Shown here: positions 26,157 to 36,932 of the stretch, piece after piece
Position numbering within the stretch: the stretch's first letter is position 1
Layout of the letters: every line of letters begins with the position of its first letter
NCBI RefSeq assembly: GCF_000423345.1
Contig: NZ_AUHU01000004.1
Location: 248,001 to 312,000, forward strand
Length of the DNA stretch: 64,000 nt
DNA from: Marinimicrobium agarilyticum DSM 16975
GTDB taxonomy: Bacteria; Pseudomonadota; Gammaproteobacteria; Pseudomonadales; Cellvibrionaceae
Reading direction: 5' to 3'
The notes under the pieces: model-generated
Told to the model about the DNA's origin: nothing
Databases searched by the model: none
What the model saw: only the letters and a program-made list of their open reading frames with translations
Made by a program: the position numbers and the translations under genes

Positions 26157-28355
26157 ATGAACCGATACTTCTGGCTGTTTTGCGCTTTACCGATCACCGG
26201 GGAGATCTGCGGAACTGGGAGCGTTCACGCTGAAGATTCGAGTGGTGAAGTCGAAATAGGTGTTGGTTACTTAAGCGACGACGCCTATCAGTATGGCAAT
26301 CGCTCCGGTGTCAATGAACAGGGGCTGACGCCGCTGCTGAATGTTGAACTGGGCGCGGGCGCCGAGCCGGCCAGCGGTGCGACCGGTTACTGGTGGCTTG
26401 AAGTCGAACGCTTGGGGCTGGACACCGGCCGTGTGGAGCTGGAGGCCGGTGAGCAGGGCCGCCAGCGCTTGCGCCTGGGCTATCGCGAGGTTCCCCGTTA
26501 CCGGTTCGATGACGCCTTCACGCCCCTGCGCGGGCCCGGTTCCAAAAGATTACCGCCCGGTTGGGAGGCGACCGACGCCACCACCGGGGGGATGACCCGT
26601 TTGGAAGAAAGCCTTGTGGAGGTGAACCTCTGGCAGCAGCGGCGCAGCTTGGGGGTGGAATATCAGCATCACCTGGACCGCCAGTGGACCCTGAGCGCGG
26701 ATTTTCGGCGGGATACCCTGGAGGGGACTCGTGCGCTGGGGGGCGCAACCGGCGCAACGGGCGGCAACGTTCGGGCGCTGCTATTGCCGGCGCCCCTCGA
26801 TTATGAAACCCAGATCGCTTTGCTCGCTTTGGCCTATACCGGTACCGGCTATCACTGGAGCCTGGGTTACCAAGGGTCTTTCTTCAACAACCGGGACAGT
26901 GCCCTTGGTTGGCCTACGCCCTTTGCGGCGCATCCCCAGTGGGCGCCGGGCTCGGGTTACCCCGGCGGCCAAAACCAAATGGCGCTGGAGCCGGACAACC
27001 AGGCGCATCAACTGCGTGTCAATGGCAGTCTGACGTTGGCCGGCAGTACCCGTCTGCATATGGATGCCGCCTTGGGTCGGCAGACTCAGGATGAGGCGTT
27101 TCTGCCATATACTGTCAATCCACAAATTGACATCGTCGAACCCTTGCCGCGGGACTCTCTGGATGCGCGAGTCAATACCTCGCACGTAAAGGCTCGCTTG
27201 ACCAGCCGCCCCGCTTCAGGGCTGAACCTGATCGCCCGCCTGGGCTACCGCGACCGGGACAATCAAACACCCATTGATGTTTATCAGCGTGTCCGCAGTG
27301 ATGCGTCGCCACAACAGGCGTTTATGGAGGCCCGACTGAATCGCCCTTACAGCTTGACCGAGCGCGAGGCCTCGACCGATGCTACCTATCGGTTGGCTCG
27401 AGGCCTGCGTCTGGAAGCGGGCTACGAGCACACCCAGACCGACAGGGACTACTCCGAGGTGGCCCGCACCGAAGAGCACGGCTTTTCCCTGGGCGTGCGC
27501 AGCACCCGGTGGGATCGGGTCATGTTGGCGATGAACTACCGTCACTTGGATCGTCACGCGAGCGCTTATGTGGGTAACCGGCCGCTGATCGATACCCGGG
27601 TGCCAGGCAGTGTGGGTGAAGAGGACTTTGAAAATCATCCCTTGCTGCGCAAATACTATCTGACGGATAGGGATCGGGATCAATGGCGCCTGCGGCTGGA
27701 CTGGTACCTGTCGCCCTCGGTGTCTCTCGGTTCGAGCGTTACGCACAACCGGGACGATTATCCTTCCGGTTACTTCGGGCTGACGGACTCGGAGATGGTG
27801 TCCGCCACCGCCGACATCACCTACACGCCCGCAGAGGCGGTGCGCCTCACCGGTTTTGTGAATCGTGATCGGTATCAACGGAATCAGGCGGGTCGATCCT
27901 TTCGCGGATCGGTGCCGGAGGATGCGGCGAACGCTGAGCGTAACTGGAACACGCGGGCGAGGGATCATTTCGATGTCTGGGGCGGCCGCTTGGACTGGGA
28001 GGACATTCAGCCAAGCTGGGTGAACGGGCAAGCCGGCCGGCGCCTGGACTTGTCGCTCTCTTTTACCCATTCCCGCTCCAACGGCGAGATTGTGACCGAA
28101 ACAGGGCCGGCGCTGGATGCCGCGCCTTTGCCGGAACTGGTTACCCGGCTCGACAGCATTCACTTGGGAGCGCGCTACCACTTGTCGCCCCGTTCCTCGC
28201 TGCGCCTGGAAGTGGAACGGGAACGTTACCGGAGCGATGACTTTGCGCTGGATGACCTCGCGCCCGGATCCCATCCCAATGTGTTGTTGATGGGGCAAAG
28301 CAGTCCGGATTATCGGGCGACCTGGGTCGCGCTGGGTTACCGGCTCAGTTTTTAA
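26157..28355 (+). CDS. MtrB/PioB family decaheme-associated outer-membrane barrel
   Basis: The 732-residue protein has a signal peptide (cleavage about SVHA-ED), then the family opening GEVEIGVGYLSDDAYQYG and a long series of beta strands ending in a C-terminal Phe (GYRLSF). MtrB/PioB barrels of about 700 residues and 26 strands sheath a decaheme cytochrome. The CxxC found near the N-terminus of Shewanella MtrB is absent in the mature part. The start is ATG 26157, 8-9 nt after AAAGGGAG; ATG 26151 is too close. It is coupled to the decaheme gene and is followed after 10 bp by the flavocytochrome gene. Confidence 0.9.
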   Translation: MNRYFWLFCALPITGEICGTGSVHAEDSSGEVEIGVGYLSDDAYQYGNRSGVNEQGLTPLLNVELGAGAEPASGATGYWWLEVERLGLDTGRVELEAGEQGRQRLRLGYREVPRYRFDDAFTPLRGPGSKRLPPGWEATDATTGGMTRLEESLVEVNLWQQRRSLGVEYQHHLDRQWTLSADFRRDTLEGTRALGGATGATGGNVRALLLPAPLDYETQIALLALAYTGTGYHWSLGYQGSFFNNRDSALGWPTPFAAHPQWAPGSGYPGGQNQMALEPDNQAHQLRVNGSLTLAGSTRLHMDAALGRQTQDEAFLPYTVNPQIDIVEPLPRDSLDARVNTSHVKARLTSRPASGLNLIARLGYRDRDNQTPIDVYQRVRSDASPQQAFMEARLNRPYSLTEREASTDATYRLARGLRLEAGYEHTQTDRDYSEVARTEEHGFSLGVRSTRWDRVMLAMNYRHLDRHASAYVGNRPLIDTRVPGSVGEEDFENHPLLRKYYLTDRDRDQWRLRLDWYLSPSVSLGSSVTHNRDDYPSGYFGLTDSEMVSATADITYTPAEAVRLTGFVNRDRYQRNQAGRSFRGSVPEDAANAERNWNTRARDHFDVWGGRLDWEDIQPSWVNGQAGRRLDLSLSFTHSRSNGEIVTETGPALDAAPLPELVTRLDSIHLGARYHLSPRSSLRLEVERERYRSDDFALDDLAPGSHPNVLLMGQSSPDYRATWVALGYRLSF

Positions 28356-28365
28356 AGGGGGGGTG

Positions 28366-29676
28366 ATGCGGTTCACAGTGAATAGCAGTCAAGCAGTGGT
28401 GTGGCTCCTGGCCCTGTTCCCCGGCGTGATGGCGTTTGGGTTTCTCAGTGCTCCGGACTTTGACAATCCCTCTGCCGTGCTCAACACCTTGGGACGGTTG
28501 ACCGGTATTTGGGGCATGGCACTGTTGCTGATAGCGGCCGCTCTGTGCTGTCGCGTGCCTGGGTTCGATCGTCCTTTCGGTGGTTTGACCAAACTCTGGA
28601 AATTGCATCACCGTCTGGGCGCCGTGGCTTTTCTGTTGTTGCTGTCGCATCCACTGTTACTGGCGTTCTCGGCGGCGGGAACGTCGCTGTCGGCCGCCGT
28701 CGGCACCCTGTTCTCCGCCCGGCCGGCGGTAATCTGGGGATGGGTGGCACTATTGGCGCTGATGATTTTCATGGCGCCGAGTTTCCGGTTCTTTGGCGAA
28801 CCCGAATATCAACGCTGGAAGCATCTGCACCGGTTGGCAGGTATCACGGTGGTGTTGGGGCTGGTGCACACACTGCTGTTGAGTCGAACGCTTCCCGGGG
28901 TGTGGGGCCCGGCTGTCTGGGGGCTTTGGGCGGCCCTGGCGATTGGCGCCATCGGTTATCGTTGGGGGTTTTCCCGTTGGCATGGGCGTTTGCCGTATCG
29001 CGTGGTTGCGATCGATCGGCCCGCGCGCAACGTGGTTGAGTTGGCCCTGGAGCCTCAGGCACAAGTGCTTTGTTATGAGCCGGGGCAATTTGTTTATCTG
29101 ACGCCCTATGACACACAGTTGCCTGTCGGTCGCGGAGAAGAACACCCCTATACGGTGTCCTCCGCCCCAGACGAGACCGGATTGCGCATTGCTATAAAGA
29201 ATCTGGGCGATGCCAGCCGAGCATTACAGACGGTAAGGCTCGACAGTGAGGTTCGGATTGAAGGCCCTTATGGCTGTTTCTTTCCGTCACCGGACGCGCC
29301 GCCGGAACCGGAGCTCTGGATCGCCGGAGGGATCGGGATCACCCCTTTCTTGAGCCGTCTTCGCCACTGCGCCCGGAGAGGTCAGGTTCTGAGAATACAT
29401 TTGATTTACTGCGTGCAGGATGAAACGAGGGTATTGTTCGAGGAGGAGCTCGCACAGTTGATGGCCCAGTTGCCCGAGAGCCGGGTAACGCTGCATTTTT
29501 TCTATCGCGAAGGCCCTTTGAGGGGTGAGTTTATTGAACACGCCTGCCCGGACGCGGCCCGAAGGTCTGCTTATCTTTGTGGTCCGCTGCCACTGATCGA
29601 GAGGGCCAGCACGGCGCTGCAGGCGCTGGGTGTTCCGCAAAAACGTATTGTTACCGAAGAGTTTGTGTTGTTGTGA
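28366..29676 (+). CDS. Ferric reductase-like transmembrane flavocytochrome (FAD/NAD(P)H-binding)
   Basis: This 436-residue inner-membrane protein has about six helices followed by a ferredoxin-reductase-type cytoplasmic module. Two helices carry spaced histidines (LHHRLGAVAFLLLLSH and HLHRLAGITVVLGLVH), the pattern that binds two b hemes across the membrane. The FAD part has HPYTVSSAP (the RxYS/T position varies) and the NAD part has GGIGITPFLSRL, with the C-terminal EEFVLL typical of the fold. It would take electrons from NAD(P)H through FAD and b hemes to the periplasm. ATG 28366 is preceded by a run of seven G. Confidence 0.88.
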   Translation: MRFTVNSSQAVVWLLALFPGVMAFGFLSAPDFDNPSAVLNTLGRLTGIWGMALLLIAAALCCRVPGFDRPFGGLTKLWKLHHRLGAVAFLLLLSHPLLLAFSAAGTSLSAAVGTLFSARPAVIWGWVALLALMIFMAPSFRFFGEPEYQRWKHLHRLAGITVVLGLVHTLLLSRTLPGVWGPAVWGLWAALAIGAIGYRWGFSRWHGRLPYRVVAIDRPARNVVELALEPQAQVLCYEPGQFVYLTPYDTQLPVGRGEEHPYTVSSAPDETGLRIAIKNLGDASRALQTVRLDSEVRIEGPYGCFFPSPDAPPEPELWIAGGIGITPFLSRLRHCARRGQVLRIHLIYCVQDETRVLFEEELAQLMAQLPESRVTLHFFYREGPLRGEFIEHACPDAARRSAYLCGPLPLIERASTALQALGVPQKRIVTEEFVLL

Positions 29677-29700
29677 TTGGGGTTGTAACAGGAGCTTCCC

Positions 29701-30053
29701 ATGAAGAAAACCGTATTTGCCGCTTTTATTGCCTTCTGGTCCTCGGTGGGGACCTTGCTGGCCCTTTTTGCCCTGACGCCAACGGTGACGTTGGCGGAAG
29801 GCGAGACTGAGTACAGCCTTGAAGATGTGGCCGGGCACGATTCCCTGGAGGACTGTTGGATGGCGATTCGGGGCAAAGTGTACAACTTCACCGACTACAT
29901 CCCGAAACACCCCGCGCCACCAATGGTGATCGAGCCCTGGTGCGGACGCGAGGCCACCGAGGGCATGACGACGAAAGGCTACGGCCGCGACCATAGTCCG
30001 GCCGCCTGGGAATCAATGGGGGCCTATCAGGTCGGTATTCTCTCGTCCAAACC

Positions 30054-30057
<4 letters not shown>
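29701..30057 (+). CDS. Exported/membrane-anchored cytochrome b5-like protein
   Basis: This 118-residue protein starts with a hydrophobic segment (residues about 5-32, ending TLAEGE), a signal peptide or anchor, followed by a cytochrome b5-like heme domain. The first axial His is in PKHPAPP, where most families have HPGG; the second is in [25 protein letters not shown] and CGREATE are also family marks. It would be periplasmic, between the flavocytochrome and the decaheme protein, and could pass electrons between them. CAGGAG precedes the ATG. Its stop codon overlaps the GTG of the next gene. Confidence 0.85.
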
Positions 30058-30806
<749 letters not shown>

Positions 30807-30812
30807 CCGCTG

Positions 30813-33173
30813 ATGCGCGCGCTCAATATCAAATTGCTGCGTAACCTCTGGACGTTGAAAGGCCAGGGCATTGCCATCGCGGTGGTGATTGCCACGGGCG
30901 TGGCGATGTTTGTGATGTCATTTACCGCTCTCGATGCATTGCGGCTCAGCCAGCAGAGCGTGTACCAGAGCCAGCGTTTTTCCGAGGTGTTCGCCAATCT
31001 CAAGCGTGCGCCCGAATCCCTGGCAGAGCGTTTGCGGGCAGTACCCGGCGTGGCGACGTTGGAAACCCGTGTGCAGGCTCCGGTGAAGCTACAGGTACCG
31101 GGGTTCGACCAGCCGGTAACTGGCCTGGCTCAGTCCATTCCAGACGGTCGTCAACCGCAACTCAATCAACTCTATTTGCGCGCTGGGCAACTGCCCGAGG
31201 CAAATCGCAATGATCAGGTGCTGTTGAGTGAAGCCTTTGCCGAGGCGCATGAACTGCAACCCGGTGATCGCCTGTCCGTGGTGATCAACGGTCGCTATCA
31301 GGCGTTGTGGATCAGTGGTATAGCGTTGTCGCCGGAGTACATTTACCAGATTCGCCCGGGCGATCTGTTTCCGGATTTTTCCCGCTACGCCATTCTCTGG
31401 ATGAACCGGGATGCGTTGGAGTCGGCCTTCGATATGGATGGGGCTTTCAATAACGTGGCGCTGACACTGTACACCGGTGCAAGCGAGCAAATGGTGATCG
31501 ACCGGGTGGATCAGTTGTTGGAGCCCTGGGGCGGGTTGGGTGCCTATGGTCGGGAGGATCAGCTCTCTCATCGTTTTATCGAACAGGAGTTGGAGCAGGT
31601 TGCCGCCATGGCGGTGTTTCTACCGCTGATTTTTATCGGCGTTTCCGCCTTTTTACTGAACGTGGTGGCGGCCCGTTTGATTCGCACCCAGCGTGAGCAG
31701 ATCGCGGTGTTGAAAGCGTTTGGGTATGACGGGGTGGCGGTGGCCGGGCACTATCTGATGCTGGTGTTGGTGATAGTGTTGTTCGGTTCGGTATTGGGGG
31801 TGTTTCTGGGGACCTGGTTGGCCAGCGGTTTGGCCGGGATGTATCAGGAGTTTTTTCGGTTCCCCTGGTTGGAGTTCCGGCTGAAACCCTCAGTGGCGCT
31901 GACCGCCATTGCGATCGCGGGGGGCGCAACCGCCATCGGGACGTTGACGTCGGTGTATCGGGCTTTTCGTCTGCCCCCGGCGGAGGCCATGCGTCCCGAG
32001 CCGCCGACGCATTTTCGTCGCACGCTCATTGAACGCCTCGGGATTCGGGGGTTGAGTCAGCCCACGCGGATTATTTTGCGCAACCTGGAGCGACAGCCAA
32101 TAAAGGCCGGCCTGTCCATTTTGGGCATCAGCCTGGCCGTGGGGATGATGATGCTGACCGGCTTTCAGAAGGGCTCGATTGATTACATGATGGATGTGCA
32201 GTTTCGTCTTGCCCAAAAGCAGGATATGACAGTGACGTTTATCGAACCGACCCAGCGCGGCGCGCTGCACGAGCTGCGTGCGTTGCCCGGCGTCCGGTAC
32301 GTGGAGGGGTTTCGGTCAGCGTCCGCCATTTTGCAATACGGGCATCGTACCTACCGGGGTGGCTTGCAGGGGTTTTCGGATCCGCGCAGCCTGGTACAGG
32401 TACTGGATGAACAACTGCAGCCCATTGCGATTCCCGATGAGGGGGTGTTGCTGACGGACCACTTGGCCCGGATGCTCGGCATTGGTGTGGGCGACACCTT
32501 GCAGGTTAAGGTGCAGGAAGGGCGGCAGCCCGAGTTGGCCATACCGGTGGCGGGCCTGGTGACCGAATTCATTGGGGTGGGTGCCTACCTGCGTCGGGAA
32601 ACGTTGGCGCGACTGTTGGGCGAGGGCGATACGGTCAGCGGCGCCTTTCTGGCGGTGGAGCCGGAGCAGGTGGCCGAGGTCAACCGTCGCCTGGAGGCCA
32701 TGCCCCGGGTGGCCGGCGTCAGCCAACGGGAAACCATGATTCGCGCCTTCGACGATATGATGTCCGACAGCATGCTGGTGTTCACTTTTTTCAGTGTGTT
32801 TATGGCCGGTTCCATTGCGTTTGCGGTGGTGTACAACAACGCGCGCATCGCTTTCGCCGAGCGTAGCCGGGAGTTGGCAACGTTACGAGTGTTGGGTTTT
32901 ACTCGGCCGGAAATCGCTTTTATTTTGCTCGGTGAGTTAATGCTCTTGACGCTGCTGGCCATGCCCCTGGGGTTTTTATTGGGAGCCGGCTTGTGCCACC
33001 TACTCACAGTGGGAATGCAAACCGATCTTTACCGGGTGCCCTTGGTACTCACTGCGGATACCTACGCCAGCGCGGCGCTGGTGGTGCTGGTGGCAACGCT
33101 GTTGTCTGCCCTGATGATGGGGCGGGCGCTGGCCAAATTGGATATGGTGTCGGCTCTCAAGTCGGCTGAATAA
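30813..33173 (+). CDS. FtsX-like ABC transporter permease (two FtsX domains)
   Basis: The 786-residue permease has an N-terminal helix, a periplasmic domain, three helices (residues about 265-390), a second copy starting near residue 420 (LGIRGLSQPTRIILRNLERQPIKAG) with its own periplasmic domain, and three more helices at the end. This eight-helix LolCE/DevC-like duplicated layout extracts or exports substrates from the periplasmic side of the inner membrane rather than pumping from the cytoplasm. It starts 6 bp after the ATPase gene and ends directly before the adaptor gene. Confidence 0.9.
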   Translation: MRALNIKLLRNLWTLKGQGIAIAVVIATGVAMFVMSFTALDALRLSQQSVYQSQRFSEVFANLKRAPESLAERLRAVPGVATLETRVQAPVKLQVPGFDQPVTGLAQSIPDGRQPQLNQLYLRAGQLPEANRNDQVLLSEAFAEAHELQPGDRLSVVINGRYQALWISGIALSPEYIYQIRPGDLFPDFSRYAILWMNRDALESAFDMDGAFNNVALTLYTGASEQMVIDRVDQLLEPWGGLGAYGREDQLSHRFIEQELEQVAAMAVFLPLIFIGVSAFLLNVVAARLIRTQREQIAVLKAFGYDGVAVAGHYLMLVLVIVLFGSVLGVFLGTWLASGLAGMYQEFFRFPWLEFRLKPSVALTAIAIAGGATAIGTLTSVYRAFRLPPAEAMRPEPPTHFRRTLIERLGIRGLSQPTRIILRNLERQPIKAGLSILGISLAVGMMMLTGFQKGSIDYMMDVQFRLAQKQDMTVTFIEPTQRGALHELRALPGVRYVEGFRSASAILQYGHRTYRGGLQGFSDPRSLVQVLDEQLQPIAIPDEGVLLTDHLARMLGIGVGDTLQVKVQEGRQPELAIPVAGLVTEFIGVGAYLRRETLARLLGEGDTVSGAFLAVEPEQVAEVNRRLEAMPRVAGVSQRETMIRAFDDMMSDSMLVFTFFSVFMAGSIAFAVVYNNARIAFAERSRELATLRVLGFTRPEIAFILLGELMLLTLLAMPLGFLLGAGLCHLLTVGMQTDLYRVPLVLTADTYASAALVVLVATLLSALMMGRALAKLDMVSALKSAE

Positions 33174-33206
33174 GTGAATTCCTCGCGGAGGAAAGACCGA
33201 GAACTT

Positions 33207-34403
33207 ATGGCTATGAAACGCCCTACTCGTCGTACCCTGATTTTTATCGCCATCGCCTTACTGGTGCTTGTGGTATTGGGCATCAGTTTTCGCAACCCGC
33301 CCGCTTTGGTGGATTCGGCGGCGGTGACTCGCGGGCCTTTTCGGATGACCGTGGAGGAAGAGGGGCGCACCCGCTTGCCGGACCGGTTTGAAGTTTCCGC
33401 TCCCGTTGCCGGTTATCTTAATCGGGTGCTTCTGGAACCGGGGGATGCAGTCGCTCAGGGCGATACGCTGTTTACTCTCAATCCCGCGCCTGCTGATGCG
33501 TTGGATGCAAGATCCGGCGCTCAGGCGCGCGCTTCTGTGGCGCGCGCCGAGTCGGTGTTGGCGGCGGCCCAATCCGCCGTCGAGGCGCAGCGCGCCCAAG
33601 CCGAGCTGGCGGATCGGGAGTTGGCGCGTATTCGGAAACTGGTGGACCAGGGACATCAGTCGCAGGAGGCGCTGGATCGAGCCATGGCCGAGGCCCGCAG
33701 CGCCAATGCGCGCTTGCGCACCGCCCAGTTTCAGGTGGATGTGGCTCGACACGAGCGCGCCAATGCCGAAGCGGCCCTGACCATCGCCGGGGGAGAAGTT
33801 CGCTCGGAGCCGTTGCGGGTCACTGCGCCTACCGAAGGGGTGGTGCTCACCCGTCAGCGACAGAGTGCCGGCCGGGTGCAGCCAGGGGAGCCGATACTGA
33901 CGCTCGGTGATTTGCGCAGCCTGCAAGTGGAAGTGGACCTGCTGTCACCGGACGCGGTGCGCCTGAACCCGGGAATGCGTGTGGAACTGGAGCGGTGGGG
34001 CGGCGACCGGGTGCTGCCCGGTCGGGTGCGTCGCGTCGAGCCGGCGGGCTTCACCCACATTTCCGCTCTGGGAGTGGAAGAACAACGGGTCTGGGTGATT
34101 GTCGACTTTGAGTCCGATCGGGAGCACTGGAAAGATCTGGGCGATGGCTACCGGGTGGAGGCACGCTTTATTCTCTGGGAAGGTGAGGAGGTGTTGCAGG
34201 TGCCCGCCAGTGCCCTGTTTCGGGAAGAAGAAACCTGGGCCGTATACGTGGTTGAAAACGGTGAAGCGGTCCGCCGTACCGTTACCCCGGGGCGGCGCAG
34301 CGGTCTGCTCTCCGAAATTCAAGAGGGATTGGCGGTAGGGGAGCGGGTCATCCTCCACCCGGGGGAGGATATTCACCCCGGTTCCCGGGTAGAGCAGCGC
34401 TGA
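33207..34403 (+). CDS. Periplasmic adaptor (HlyD/RND-type membrane fusion protein) of the ABC exporter
   Basis: This protein of about 398 residues has one N-terminal membrane helix (TLIFIAIALLVLVVLGI), a split lipoyl domain (SAPVAGYLNRVLLEPGDAVAQGD and VTAPTEGVVLTRQ), a long helical hairpin rich in Ala/Glu/Arg (residues about 90-190) and beta-barrel domains. It would link the FtsX-type permease to an outer-membrane factor, as MacA or DevB do. No TolC-like gene is adjacent, so a shared channel is likely. A GTG at 33174 right after the permease stop is possible, but ATG 33207 has a better upstream GAGA. Confidence 0.85.
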   Translation: MAMKRPTRRTLIFIAIALLVLVVLGISFRNPPALVDSAAVTRGPFRMTVEEEGRTRLPDRFEVSAPVAGYLNRVLLEPGDAVAQGDTLFTLNPAPADALDARSGAQARASVARAESVLAAAQSAVEAQRAQAELADRELARIRKLVDQGHQSQEALDRAMAEARSANARLRTAQFQVDVARHERANAEAALTIAGGEVRSEPLRVTAPTEGVVLTRQRQSAGRVQPGEPILTLGDLRSLQVEVDLLSPDAVRLNPGMRVELERWGGDRVLPGRVRRVEPAGFTHISALGVEEQRVWVIVDFESDREHWKDLGDGYRVEARFILWEGEEVLQVPASALFREEETWAVYVVENGEAVRRTVTPGRRSGLLSEIQEGLAVGERVILHPGEDIHPGSRVEQR

Positions 34404-34420
34404 GTGGCCGGTTGCTTTTA

Positions 34421-36931
34421 TTAAGACTGCCAGAGAATTCTCGGGTTTTCTGCCGGAATGTTTGCCGCGGGGTGTCGAGGAATGACACGGGCGGTAAAAT
34501 CCGAGTCTGGTCGGAGGCTGTCCAACAGGCCTTGGTATCGATAGGTGTGGGTCGCTTTCTGCAGGGTCGCGGCAGGGCTTAGTTCCAGGAGGATGGCCTC
34601 ATCGGTCTCGCTGGGGTCCGCAATCAGTTGCACGGCGATGTACTCCGGACTTAATCCACCGAGTTGGATGTTCAGCCCGACGCGGCGGTGGCCATTGTCC
34701 TCGTCAAACTGCAGCTCGCCCAAGTGGATTTCATGCCAGTGCAGTGACACGGTGGCGTGCCACTGGAACAGCTCAGCGGCCAGTGCGCCATTTTCGCGTT
34801 GGCGTTCAGCCAGCGCGCGAGCGGCGGGTTCGTAGTAGTCATCCAGATATTGGCGAATCATTCGGTTGCTACTGAACGGCACGGTCAGGTGGGCCATACT
34901 GTGCCGAACCCGCTCCAGCCAGCCGGCTGGCAGATCGCTCGCATCTCGCCGGTAGAAAGAGGGCGTGATGTCGGCCTCCAGTATCCGGTACAGCGCTTCG
35001 GCTTCTTCGGGGTCCGCTTCGCGGGGGCGAGCGTCGCCGTTGCCCAGGGCCCAGCCGAACTCGGGGCGCCAGGCCTCCGCCCACCAGCCGTCCAGGCTGG
35101 ATAGGTTGAGGCCTCCGTTCACCAATACTTTCATGCCGCTGGTGCCGCAGGCCTCCCAGGGACGACGCGGCGTGTTCAGCCAGACATCGACGCCCTGTAC
35201 CAGTTGCTGAGCCAGCTCAATGTCATAGTCTTCCAGCACGACCACCCGATCTTTGACGTCCGGACGGCGGGCAAACCGGTACCAGGCCTGTAACGCTTGT
35301 TTGCCCCAATCATCGGCAGGATGCGCCTTGCCGGCGACAATGAGCTGGACTGGGTGACGCGGGTGGGTGAGCAGGGCGGCAAGTCGCTCCGGGTCCTGCA
35401 GTAACAGGTTGGGACGTTTGTATTCCGCAAAGCGGCGGGCGAAGCCCAGTGTCAGAATGTTCGGGTCCAGTGGCTGGTCGGTAAAAACGGCGCATTCGCC
35501 GGGATCGCTTTCCCGGCGCCACTGGTATTGCAGGCGTCGACGCACATAGTCCACCAATTGCGCGCGCCCCTGACCTTTCATTTGCCACAGGCTGTGGTCG
35601 TTCAACTGCTCCAGAGCGTCGGTGGGCATACGCTCCAGATCCTGGCGCCAACGGTCCGGGCCGAAACGTTGGTGCCATTCGTTATCGGCGCGCACGGAGT
35701 CCCAGGTGGGTACGTGCACACCGTTGGTGACGTGGCCGATGGGTACCTCGCGCTCGGGCCAGCGGGGGAACAGAGGCTGGAAAATCCGGCGGCTGACGGC
35801 TCCGTGCAAGGCGCTGACGCCGTTGGCACTGGCGCAGGTGCGGGTGGCCAGCCAGGCCATGTTGAACCATTCCCGTTCGTCCTCCGGGTTGGTCTTGCCC
35901 AGTGCCAGTAGCCGTTCAGCGGGCACGCCGAGTTGCTGGGTAAATTCGTCAATATAGCGGCGCAGCAACGGCGTCGGGTAGCGATCGAAACCCGCCTCGA
36001 CCGGTGTGTGAGTGGTGAACACATTGCCCCCGCGGGTGGCCCAGAGCGCCTCGTCAAAGGAGACCTGATGGCGTTCGCGGTAGAGGCGCAGCCGCTCCAG
36101 GGTGGCAAAGGCGGCGTGGCCCTCGTTCAGGTGACACACATAATCGCCATGGCCGAGCGTTTCGATCAGGCGCCACCCGCAAATGCCCAGAGCGATTTCC
36201 TGAACCAGGCGCAGTTCCCGGTTACCGCCGTAAAGCTGACTGGTGATACCCCGATCCCCAGCCTGATTGCGTGGGTCATTGCTGTCGAGCAGGTACAGGG
36301 TGACCCGGCCAACGGTTACCTGCCACACCCGAAAGCGCACCCGTCGGCACAGAAACTCGGTGTCGATGTGCAGCCAACTGCCATCTTCCGCTTGTGCTCG
36401 GCGCAACGGCAGACTGCCCGGGTCGTTGTACAAATAGGTTTCCCGCTGCCAGCCGGTGTCGTCCAGGCTCTGATGGAAGTACCCCTGTTGATACAGTAGG
36501 CCCACGGCGACGAGCGGTACCCCCAGATCACTGGCGGTTTTCAGGTAATCTCCGGCGAGCATGCCCAGGCCTCCGGCATACAACGGGAGCGCGTCGCACA
36601 GGCCGTACTCCATGCTGAGGTAGGCAATGCCCTTAATGGCCGAGTCTGCGTAATGTTTTTGGTACCAGCTGGTATCGGTGAGGTATTTTTCCCGCGCCTG
36701 AGTCAATGTGTTCAGGGCGGCGAGAAAAGTTTTGTCACCGGCAATGCTCTGGAGTTGTTCGCCGCTGGTCAGTTGCAGTACTTCGACGGGGTTCTGGGTG
36801 TGTTCCCACACGTCCGGGTTGAGCTGCTGCCAGAGTTGGTCGCCATCGTGATTCCAGCTCCAGTACAAATCCATCGACAGCTCTCGCAAAATGGAGAGTG
36901 CTTCGGGAAGAGGACGGTTGGATAGGGCCAT
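34421..36931 (-). CDS. glgP: Alpha-glucan (glycogen/maltodextrin) phosphorylase
   Basis: This protein of about 836 residues is a GT35 phosphorylase of the TIGR02094 type (N-terminal DUF3417, common in Thermotoga and many bacteria), which releases glucose-1-phosphate from alpha-1,4-glucans. The PLP-lysine segment EACGTSGMKVLVNGGLN is intact, as are MEYGL, HLNEGHAAF and VTNGVHVPTW. ATG 36931 lies one base after the upstream ATPase stop (TGA-C-ATG), so translation is coupled; a GTG at 36943 would overlap it. It is the last gene of the ppsA operon and supplies glucose phosphate without ATP, useful in energy-limited cells. Confidence 0.93.
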   Translation of the reverse strand: MALSNRPLPEALSILRELSMDLYWSWNHDGDQLWQQLNPDVWEHTQNPVEVLQLTSGEQLQSIAGDKTFLAALNTLTQAREKYLTDTSWYQKHYADSAIKGIAYLSMEYGLCDALPLYAGGLGMLAGDYLKTASDLGVPLVAVGLLYQQGYFHQSLDDTGWQRETYLYNDPGSLPLRRAQAEDGSWLHIDTEFLCRRVRFRVWQVTVGRVTLYLLDSNDPRNQAGDRGITSQLYGGNRELRLVQEIALGICGWRLIETLGHGDYVCHLNEGHAAFATLERLRLYRERHQVSFDEALWATRGGNVFTTHTPVEAGFDRYPTPLLRRYIDEFTQQLGVPAERLLALGKTNPEDEREWFNMAWLATRTCASANGVSALHGAVSRRIFQPLFPRWPEREVPIGHVTNGVHVPTWDSVRADNEWHQRFGPDRWRQDLERMPTDALEQLNDHSLWQMKGQGRAQLVDYVRRRLQYQWRRESDPGECAVFTDQPLDPNILTLGFARRFAEYKRPNLLLQDPERLAALLTHPRHPVQLIVAGKAHPADDWGKQALQAWYRFARRPDVKDRVVVLEDYDIELAQQLVQGVDVWLNTPRRPWEACGTSGMKVLVNGGLNLSSLDGWWAEAWRPEFGWALGNGDARPREADPEEAEALYRILEADITPSFYRRDASDLPAGWLERVRHSMAHLTVPFSSNRMIRQYLDDYYEPAARALAERQRENGALAAELFQWHATVSLHWHEIHLGELQFDEDNGHRRVGLNIQLGGLSPEYIAVQLIADPSETDEAILLELSPAATLQKATHTYRYQGLLDSLRPDSDFTARVIPRHPAANIPAENPRILWQS

Positions 36932-36932
36932 G

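Noticed and set aside
27216-28376. Minus-strand open frame of 386 codons opposite the MtrB-like gene
   Set aside because: Antisense shadow; the plus strand encodes a recognisable MtrB/PioB barrel with signal peptide and terminal Phe.
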